Source of the DNA: Lysobacter sp. Root76
GTDB lineage: Bacteria; Pseudomonadota; Gammaproteobacteria; Xanthomonadales; Xanthomonadaceae
Direction of reading: 5' to 3'
Assembly: GCF_001428685.1 (NCBI RefSeq)
Contig: NZ_LMIK01000005.1
Location: 121,308 to 172,825 of the forward strand
DNA: 51,518 nt
Below the pieces are notes generated by a model. It had not been told where the DNA came from, ran no database searches, and was given only the letters and a program-made list of their open reading frames with translations. The position numbers were made by a program, and so were the translations under genes. The first letter of the stretch is position 1, and every line of letters begins with the position of its first letter. Of this stretch, positions 45,751 to 51,518 are shown piece by piece.

Positions 45751-46068
45751 TCAATCGTTGATCGCGGGGATCTTCAGCACCTGTCCGGGCTTGATCTTGT
45801 CGGGATCGTCGAGCTGGTCGCGATTGGCTTCGAAGATCGCGTTCCACTTGTTCGCCTTGCCGTAGAACTGCTTGGCGATGTGCGACAGCGTGTCGCCTTT
45901 TTCCACCGTGTAGGTCTGGTCCGAGGGCGCCGTCGACGACGTAATGTCTTCGGTGGAGCTGACCGAGGATTGGACGTCGCTGAAGTCAGCCCGCTGGGTT
46001 ACCTGCTCGGTGCTGTCGACGCTGCTTTGCACGTCGGAGAAATCGGCTTTCTTATCCGGGGTAGTCAT
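45751..46068 (-). CDS. LysM-domain protein with N-terminal internal repeat
   Basis: A 105-residue protein. Residues 8-17 and 27-36 are the same ten-residue repeat [10 protein letters not shown]. The C-terminal 50 residues are a LysM domain ([31 protein letters not shown]) very like that of E. coli Kbp/YgaU, but the BON domain of Kbp is missing and replaced by the repeat. No signal peptide is present, so as with Kbp it may be cytoplasmic. AGGAG lies 10 bases before the ATG. Confidence 0.9.
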   Translation of the reverse strand: MTTPDKKADFSDVQSSVDSTEQVTQRADFSDVQSSVSSTEDITSSTAPSDQTYTVEKGDTLSHIAKQFYGKANKWNAIFEANRDQLDDPDKIKPGQVLKIPAIND

Positions 46069-46160
46069 GGGTTTGCGTGCTCCTGCCGAATTGGCGGAAG
46101 CACGATGACACGGCAGTTGTTAAGAACATATTGCGCCCGTGTGAACGCCGGGGCGGGGGC

Positions 46161-46967
46161 CTACTGGCGTTCGTCGCGTTGTGCCGCCGGGCGCGAAAAG
46201 CCTGCCGTGGCCCGCCAGGGATTGATGTCCAGGCCGCCGCGGCGGGTGTAGCGCGCCTCCACCGACAGGGCCTGCGGGGCCGCCGCGCGGAGCAGGTCGG
46301 CGAAGATCCGCTCGACGCATTGCTCGTGGAACTCGGCGTGGTCGCGGAACGAGACCAGGTAGCGCAGCAGCCCGGCGCGGTCCAGGCGCGGGCCGCGGTA
46401 GGCGATGTCCACGCGCGCCCAGTCGGGCTGGCCGGTGACCGGGCAGTTGGACTTGAGCAGGGCGCTGGACAGGGTCTCTTCGACGACCATGGCCGGGTCG
46501 GCGGCCAGATGAGCGGCGTTGGGCGGGCCGTAGTCGTCGATCGCCACCTCCAGCCCGTCCAGCGATTCGGCCGCGGAGTCGCGCATCGGCGGCAGGCCGA
46601 AGGCGACCTCGACCCCGGCGCCGGCGGCCTGGCTCAGATCGGCGGCGATGCGCGCACGCACCGTTTCGGCGTCGTCGAAACGCGAGGCGTTGTAGGAGTT
46701 GAGGTAGAGCTTGAGCGACTTGGACTCGATCAGATGGGGCGAGTCGGCCGGCACGGTCAGGGTCGCAGTGGCCATGTGCGGCTTGCCGCGCGCGTCCAGC
46801 CAGCTCAGTTCGTAGGCGTGCCAGCGGTCCAGGCCGACGAAGGGCAGGGCGCCGTCGGACAGGCCGATCTGCGAGCGGCCGAGCGCGCGCGCGATCGGGA
46901 ACAGGAGCGCGGGGTCGTACTCGCGCGGGTAGTCGACGTGGCGGCCGAGAGGGAGTTCCTGGGTCAT
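46161..46967 (-). CDS. queF: NADPH-dependent 7-cyano-7-deazaguanine reductase
   Basis: A 268-residue long-form (bimodular) QueF that reduces preQ0 to preQ1 for queuosine in tRNA. The QueF NADPH motif [11 protein letters not shown] is at residues 81-91 and the catalytic Cys 175 in [15 protein letters not shown]. The C-terminal half has the partner fold ending [19 protein letters not shown] at 46967 fits. No other queuosine gene is in the window. A single-gene unit divergent from a GST gene. Confidence 0.97.
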   Translation of the reverse strand: MTQELPLGRHVDYPREYDPALLFPIARALGRSQIGLSDGALPFVGLDRWHAYELSWLDARGKPHMATATLTVPADSPHLIESKSLKLYLNSYNASRFDDAETVRARIAADLSQAAGAGVEVAFGLPPMRDSAAESLDGLEVAIDDYGPPNAAHLAADPAMVVEETLSSALLKSNCPVTGQPDWARVDIAYRGPRLDRAGLLRYLVSFRDHAEFHEQCVERIFADLLRAAAPQALSVEARYTRRGGLDINPWRATAGFSRPAAQRDERQ

Positions 46968-47077
46968 GCGGGCATTTTACCCGCTTGCCGCGCAGAGCCC
47001 GCCCCAAGGCAAGAAACGGATATCGCGGCCGTGGGCGCTGGCCGAGACTGGCCCCATCGCCTCCCGGAAGCCCGACC

Positions 47078-47716
47078 ATGCTCACTCTCTACGACTACCT
47101 GCCCTCGCAGAACGGCTGGAAGATCCGCCAGCTGCTGCAGCACCTGCAGCGGCCCTATCGCACCCGCATCGTCAGCATCTTCGAAGGCGAGGGCCGCCGC
47201 GACGACTACCACCGCATCAACCCGACCGGCGCGGTGCCGGCGATCGAACTCGAAGACGGACGCGCGCTGGCCGAGTCCAACGCGATCCTCGACTACCTCG
47301 CCCAGGGCTCGCCCTATCTGCCCGGCGACGCCTTCGCCCAGGCCAAGGTGCGGCAGTGGCTGTCGTTCGAGCAGCAGTACGTGGAGCCGGTCATCGGCTC
47401 GCTGCGCTACTGGACCCTGACCGGCAAGCTGCCGCAGCGCCACCCGGCCTTGATCGACGCCAAGCGCGGCGCGGCCTTGCGGGCGCTCAAGATCCTGGAA
47501 TCGGAATTCGCCCTGCGTCCGTTCGCGGCCGGCGAGGACTACACCATCGCCGACATCGCCTTGTACGCCTATGCGAGCCGCGCGGAGGACGCGGGTATCG
47601 AGCTGGCGCCCTACCCGCAGTTCCGTGCCTGGGTCGATCGCGTACAGAGTCAGCCGGGGCATCTGGCCCAGCGGTATCCGTACGAGATCGATCCGCATTC
47701 CTCGAAGGAATTGTAA
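47078..47716 (+). CDS. Glutathione S-transferase family protein
   Basis: A 212-residue GST. Thioredoxin-like N terminus (LTLYDYLPSQNGWKIRQLL), cis-Pro region INPTGAVPAIEL and ALAESNAILDYLA for the glutathione gamma-glutamyl end, then an all-helical C-terminal half with YTIADIALYAYA. Ser 10 is a possible thiol-activating residue. Detoxification or thiol redox role; substrate unknown. It starts 110 bases from divergent queF. Confidence 0.93.
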   Translation: MLTLYDYLPSQNGWKIRQLLQHLQRPYRTRIVSIFEGEGRRDDYHRINPTGAVPAIELEDGRALAESNAILDYLAQGSPYLPGDAFAQAKVRQWLSFEQQYVEPVIGSLRYWTLTGKLPQRHPALIDAKRGAALRALKILESEFALRPFAAGEDYTIADIALYAYASRAEDAGIELAPYPQFRAWVDRVQSQPGHLAQRYPYEIDPHSSKEL

Positions 47717-47730
47717 GCGTCGCGCAGCCG

Positions 47731-48005
47731 TGGGGTAGGAGCGACGTGAGTCGCGACCACGCCACTCCGGCAACGGCGCAGGTCGCGGCTCACGCCGCTC
47801 CTACCCCAAAGGCGACGGCGCAGCTTTCTGCTGGAGCGACGTGAGTCGCGATCACGCCACTCCGGCGACGGCGCAGGTCGCGGCTCACGCCGCTCCTACC
47901 CCAAGGCGACGGCGCAGCTTTCTGTGGGAGCGACGTGAGTCGCGACCGCGCCGGTTCGGCAACGGCGCAGGTCGCGGCTCACGCCGCTCCTACCCCAAGG
48001 CGACG
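47731..48005. repeat. Palindromic repeat pairs amplified three times, ~95-base period
   Basis: Three modules with forward arms near 47735, 47831 and 47925 (GGAGCGACGTGAGTCGCGA) and inverted arms (GTCGCGGCTCACGCCGCTCC), joined by a locus-specific CGGCAACGGCGCA. The forward arms carry the variant GACGTGAGTC in all three copies, so the module was duplicated locally after the variant arose. It fills the gap between the convergent GST and M20 genes. Confidence 0.9.
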
Positions 48006-48036
48006 GCGCAGCTCTCGCTCCATCGGCAACGCGTCC

Positions 48037-49353
48037 TCAACCCTTCGGCTGATGCAGATAATCCAAGGTCACCTGCAACAGCGCGCGCAAGCCCAGGTCC
48101 AGCGACGACTCGTCGAGCTTGAACTGCGGCGAATGGTTGCTCGGCGCGGTCACCGGGTCCACGCCCTGCTCGGTCGAGCCGACGAAGAAGAACATCGCCG
48201 GCACTTCCTTGGCGTAGTAGGAGAAATCCTCCGCGCCCATCTGCAGCGAGGGCTCGACCACGTTGGCGTCGCCGGCAACGGCCTTGAGGCTGGGCAGCAT
48301 GCGCGCGGTCAGGGCCGGGTCGTTGTAGGTGACCGGGTTGCCTTCGCTGTCGGGCACCGCCGACACCGCGGTCGCGCCGTGCGCGGCGCTGACGTGCTCG
48401 GCGACGTTCTTCAGGTCGGCGAAGATCTTCGCGCGCATGCCTTCGTCGAAGGTGCGGATGGTGCCGACCATTTCCACTTCGTCGGGAATGATGTTGTAGC
48501 GGATGCCGCCCTTGATCGCGCCGAAGGTCACCACCGCCGGCAACTTGGCGATGTCGGTGCGGCGGCTGACGATGGTCTGCGAGGTGCCGATCACGTCGGC
48601 CGCGGCGACGATCGGATCGATGCCGCCCCAGGGCCGCGAGCCATGGGTCTGGCGGCCCTTGATCTTGATGCTGAAACGGTCCGAAGCCGCCATCAGCGGG
48701 CCCTGGCGCACGCCGATCTGGCCGGCCTGCAGGGTCGAGAATACGTGCAGGCCGAACATGGCGTCGGGCTTGAAGTCCTTGAACAGGCCGTCCTTGAGCA
48801 TCAGCGAGGCGCCGCCCTCCTCGTTGCCGGGCGCGCCTTCCTCCGACGGCTGGAACACCAGCATCACCTGGCCCGGCAGCTCGTCCTTCATCGCCACCAG
48901 CGCATCGGCGACGCCGAGCAGGATGCCGGTATGGGCGTCGTGGCCGCAGGCGTGCATCACGCCGGTGGTCTGGCCGTTGAACTGGGTGGTGACCTTGGAC
49001 GCGAACGGCAGGTCGACCTGCTCGGTCACCGGCAGCGCGTCCATGTCGGCGCGCAGGGCGACCTTGGGCCCGGGCTTGCCGCCCTGGATGATCGCGACCA
49101 CGCCATGATGGGCGATGCCGACGCGCGGCTTCAGGCCCAGCGCGCGCAGGTGCTCGGCGACTTTGGCCGCGGTGCGTTCCTCGCGGTTGGACAACTCGGG
49201 GTGCTGGTGGAAGTCGCGCCGCCAGGCGACCACCTGGTCCTTCACCTTGGCCGCCGCGGCCTGCACCTCTGGACGTTGCGCCGATTGCGCCGTGGCGGCC
49301 AGCGGCAGGGCGAGCAGGGCGCAGCTCAAGGCGACGGACAGCGGACGCTTCAT
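48037..49353 (-). CDS. Exported M20 family amidohydrolase, paralogue 1
   Basis: A 438-residue hydrolase with signal peptide (ATA-QSA, residue 22). Metal-binding residues are in HACGHDAH (Cys 136, His 138), QPSEEGAPG (Glu 171-172) and FGLHVFS. This is the M20D group of N-acyl-amino-acid or hippurate hydrolases; an exported form would act on N-acyl amino acids or peptides in the periplasm. ATG at 49353 starts the signal peptide. About half of its residues look identical to the next gene (not computed), 329 bases upstream on the same strand. Confidence 0.94.
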   Translation of the reverse strand: MKRPLSVALSCALLALPLAATAQSAQRPEVQAAAAKVKDQVVAWRRDFHQHPELSNREERTAAKVAEHLRALGLKPRVGIAHHGVVAIIQGGKPGPKVALRADMDALPVTEQVDLPFASKVTTQFNGQTTGVMHACGHDAHTGILLGVADALVAMKDELPGQVMLVFQPSEEGAPGNEEGGASLMLKDGLFKDFKPDAMFGLHVFSTLQAGQIGVRQGPLMAASDRFSIKIKGRQTHGSRPWGGIDPIVAAADVIGTSQTIVSRRTDIAKLPAVVTFGAIKGGIRYNIIPDEVEMVGTIRTFDEGMRAKIFADLKNVAEHVSAAHGATAVSAVPDSEGNPVTYNDPALTARMLPSLKAVAGDANVVEPSLQMGAEDFSYYAKEVPAMFFFVGSTEQGVDPVTAPSNHSPQFKLDESSLDLGLRALLQVTLDYLHQPKG

Positions 49354-49486
49354 CGACGGACTCCGGAAGGAAAGTCCCGATGCTAGCCGATGGGCTACCC
49401 GCGGGGCTGCCCGACCTTGGTCGATTCGCACCGCGCCGCAACAAGATCGATGCCGATCCCGCCCGCCGCGCCCGCCGCCACCGCTC

Positions 49487-49672
49487 TCTGTAGGAGCGGC
49501 GTAAGCCGCGATCGCGAACCTCCGGCCACGACGCAGGTCGCGGCTCACGCCGCTCCTACCCCAAAGCCGACCGCACACCTGCCGCCGCCACCGCTTTCTG
49601 TAGGAGCGGCGTAAGCCGCGACCGCGCAACTTCGGCTGCGACGTGGTCGCAGCTCGCGCCGCCCCGCTCCAA
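49487..49672. repeat. Palindromic repeat pairs, two copies, 110-base period
   Basis: Two modules, starting at 49487 and 49597, each with a forward arm (TGTAGGAGCGGCGTAAGCCG) and an inverted arm (CGCGGCTCACGCCGCTCCTA in the first, diverged in the second). The spacer sequence is close to that of the array at 51107, so the two loci share a recent source. Confidence 0.9.
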
Positions 49673-49682
49673 AGCCGAAGAC

Positions 49683-50993
49683 TCAACCCTGCGGCGCGTC
49701 ACCCAGATAATCCAGCGCCAGCTGCAGCATCGCTCGCGTGCCGACATCCAGCGCGCCCTCGTCCAGCATGAACTGCGGCGAGTGGTTGATCGGCGCCTGG
49801 GCCGGGTCCACGCCCTGGGCGGTCGAGCCGACGAAGAAGTACACGCCCGGCACCGCATTGGCGAACTGCGAGAAGTCCTCGGCCACGGTCACCATCGGCA
49901 TCTCGACCACGTTGGCCTCGCCGACCGCGCGCTGCAGCGAAGGCCGCACGCGCCGGGTCAGGGCCAGGTCGTTGACGGTGGCCGGCGCATTGTTGACCAC
50001 GTCGAGCTGGGCGCTGGCGCCGCTGGCGTGGGCCAGATCCTCGGCGGTGCGGCGGAAGCGTGCGATCACGTCTTCGCGCACCGCCGCGTCGAAGGTGCGC
50101 AGGGTGCCGACCAGCTTGGCTTCGTCGGGAATGATGTTGAAGCGCACGCCGCTGTTGAACTGGCCCGCGGTCAGCACCACCGGCGTCGCGGCGATGTTGA
50201 TCTGGCGCGCGATCATGCTCTGCGAGGCGAGCAGGATCTGCGCGCCGACGGTGATCGGATCGACTCCGTCCCAGGGCCGCGAACCGTGGGTCTGTTTGCC
50301 GCGTACGGTCAGGCTCCATTCGTCGGCGCTGGCCAGCGACGGGCCCGGACGCACGCCGATGCGGCCGACCGGCAGGCCGGCCCAGACGTGCAGGCCGAAC
50401 ACCGCCTCGGGCTTGAAGTCGCGGAACACGCCTTCGCTGAGCATCAGCGCCGCGCCGAACGGCTCGCCCGGGTTCGGCGGGCCTTCCTCGGACGGCTGGA
50501 ACACGAACATCACCTCGCCCGGCAAGGTCGCCTTCTGTGCGGCCAGCGCGCTGGCCACGCCGAGCAGGATCGCGACATGGGCGTCGTGGCCGCAGGCGTG
50601 CATCACGCCGACCGGCTGGCCGCGGTATGTCGTGGTGACCTTGGAGGCGAACGCCAGCCCGGCCGGCTCGGTCACCGGCAGCGCGTCCATGTCGGCGCGA
50701 ATCGCGATCCGCGGCCCCGGCCGGCCGCCCTTGAGCACCGCGACCACGCCGGTATGGGCGATCCCGGTCTTGGGTTCCAGCCCGATCCGGCGCAGCTGGT
50801 CGGCGATCAACTTCGCCGTGCGGACCTCATTGTTGCCCAGTTCCGGATGCTGGTGCAGATCGCGGCGCCAGCGCACGACATCGGCCTGCACGGCGCCAGC
50901 GGCACGGTCGAGATCGGCGGGCGCGGTCTGCGCGCTCGCGGCGGTGGCGGTCGCGAGCAGGGCGCTGGCGATCAGGGAGGCGGGCAGGCGCAT
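49683..50993 (-). CDS. Exported M20 family amidohydrolase, paralogue 2
   Basis: A 436-residue relative of the gene at 48037 with its own signal peptide (ASA-QTA, residue 22). HACGHDAH (Cys 134, His 136) and QPSEEGPP are kept, as are TVAEDFSQFA and the C-terminal NHSPQFMLDEGAL. Metal ligands are intact in both copies, so both are probably active, perhaps with different acyl or amino-acid preference. The two genes lie in the same direction but are parted by a repeat array, so they are probably transcribed separately. Confidence 0.94.
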   Translation of the reverse strand: MRLPASLIASALLATATAASAQTAPADLDRAAGAVQADVVRWRRDLHQHPELGNNEVRTAKLIADQLRRIGLEPKTGIAHTGVVAVLKGGRPGPRIAIRADMDALPVTEPAGLAFASKVTTTYRGQPVGVMHACGHDAHVAILLGVASALAAQKATLPGEVMFVFQPSEEGPPNPGEPFGAALMLSEGVFRDFKPEAVFGLHVWAGLPVGRIGVRPGPSLASADEWSLTVRGKQTHGSRPWDGVDPITVGAQILLASQSMIARQINIAATPVVLTAGQFNSGVRFNIIPDEAKLVGTLRTFDAAVREDVIARFRRTAEDLAHASGASAQLDVVNNAPATVNDLALTRRVRPSLQRAVGEANVVEMPMVTVAEDFSQFANAVPGVYFFVGSTAQGVDPAQAPINHSPQFMLDEGALDVGTRAMLQLALDYLGDAPQG

Positions 50994-51106
50994 GCATCGG
51001 TTCCGTAGGCGGGAGTCCGATCCTAGACCAGGTCAGCGCCACGCCGGTGGACGATCGGTGATATCGACCGCAGGCCGAACGCACGCACCTGCCGCCGCCG
51101 CCGCCT

Positions 51107-51518
51107 TCTGTAGGAGCGGCGTAAGCCGCGATCACGAATCTTCGGCCATGACGCAGGTCGCGGCTCACGCCGCTCCTACCCCAAGGCCGAGCGCACGCAC
51201 CTGCCGACGCCACCGCTTTCTGTAGGAGCGGCGTAAGCCGCGACCGCGAATCTTCGGCCACGACGCAGGTCGCGGCTCACGCCGCTCCTACCCCAAGGCC
51301 GACCGCTCACACCTGCCGGCGTCGCCGCCTTCTGTAGGAGCGGCGTAAGCCGCGACCGCGAATCTTCGGCCACGACGCAGGTCGCGGCTCACGCCGCTCC
51401 TACCCCAAGGCCGACCGCTCACACCTGCCGGCGTCGCCGCCTTCTGTAGGAGCGGCGTAAGCCGCGACCGCGAATCTTCGGCCACGACGCAGGTCGCGGC
51501 TCACGCCGCTCCTACCCC
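51107..51518. repeat. Palindromic repeat pairs, four copies, exact 112-base period
   Basis: Modules start at 51107, 51219, 51331 and 51443; the last is cut by the window edge, so the array probably continues. Each has a forward arm (TGTAGGAGCGGCGTAAGCCG), a middle (CGAATCTTCGGCCACGACGC), an inverted arm (CGCGGCTCACGCCGCTCCTA) and a tail (CCCAAGGCCGACCGCTCACA). Copies three and four look identical, while one and two differ slightly, a sign of recent stepwise duplication. Confidence 0.92.

Noticed and set aside
51107-51518. CRISPR array
   Set aside because: Repeats are inverted pairs with nearly constant middle sequence at 112-base spacing; a CRISPR has one short direct repeat and unique spacers. 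No cas gene is present.

Overview
The window is GC-rich (I would guess about 70 percent; not computed) and densely coded. Gene content and codon style point to a gammaproteobacterium of the Xanthomonadaceae, most likely a Lysobacter-type organism. The grounds are the HrpB, AceK, QueF, Fpr and MnmE sequences, an apparent XVIPCD-type secretion domain, many outer-envelope lipoproteins, and gaps packed with short palindromic repeats of the type GGAGCGGCGTAAGCCGCGA. No tRNA, rRNA, CRISPR array, phage or insertion-sequence transposase was recognised.

Layout. Bases 1-4340: mnmE and a TonB-type lipoprotein gene lie between two direct copies of a composite repeat, each ending in a GCAACA hexanucleotide run. 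4374-7872: a minus-strand operon of a lipoprotein S33-type hydrolase and a NatA/NatB-like ABC exporter. 8203-9522: low-affinity iron permease family protein and ferredoxin-NADP reductase. 9579-11817: YadG/YadH-like ABC exporter plus a small secreted protein. 11888-13897: a membrane-bound winged-helix regulator with TPRs. 14097-17181: small secreted proteins flanking a carboxymuconolactone-decarboxylase/ECF41 sigma pair with a near-perfect ECF41 promoter. 17275-22067: TatD, HrpB and a sulfotransferase-like protein. 22321-27332: a small membrane protein, PKHD hydroxylase, DUF883-like protein, hybrid kinase, EamA transporter and RluE. 27400-30076: a tandem pair of membrane-anchored PPC-like paralogues. 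30357-33624: secreted methyltransferase, LysR regulator, a 61-residue peptide gene with its own terminator, and an Xre/RES toxin-antitoxin pair. 33629-43109: aceK, a DUF885 metallopeptidase, an alpha/beta hydrolase, a candidate interbacterial effector/immunity island, and icd. 43503-50993: Cys-rich SEC-C/YkgJ proteins, YchJ, a lipoprotein, a LysM protein, queF, a GST and two M20 amidohydrolase paralogues.

Functional links. AceK phosphorylates the isocitrate dehydrogenase encoded about 6.4 kb away, controlling flux between the TCA cycle and the glyoxylate shunt; no aceA or aceB is present here. The CMD gene and its ECF41 sigma factor overlap by one base and the promoter in front of CMD fits the ECF41 consensus, so the pair is probably autoregulated. 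MnmE and QueF both serve tRNA wobble modification.

The strongest candidate for an undescribed system is at 39476-41590: a peptidoglycan amidase with an XVIPCD-like secretion domain at its N terminus rather than its C terminus, whose gene overlaps that of a lipoprotein by 104 bases, followed by two small unknown genes. This is the layout expected of a type IV secretion killing effector with its immunity protein. Second-tier candidates are the PPC-like pair, the LysR/61-residue peptide locus, a 30-codon His/Arg-rich ORF with a strong ribosome binding site at 37738, and the locally amplified palindromic repeats.
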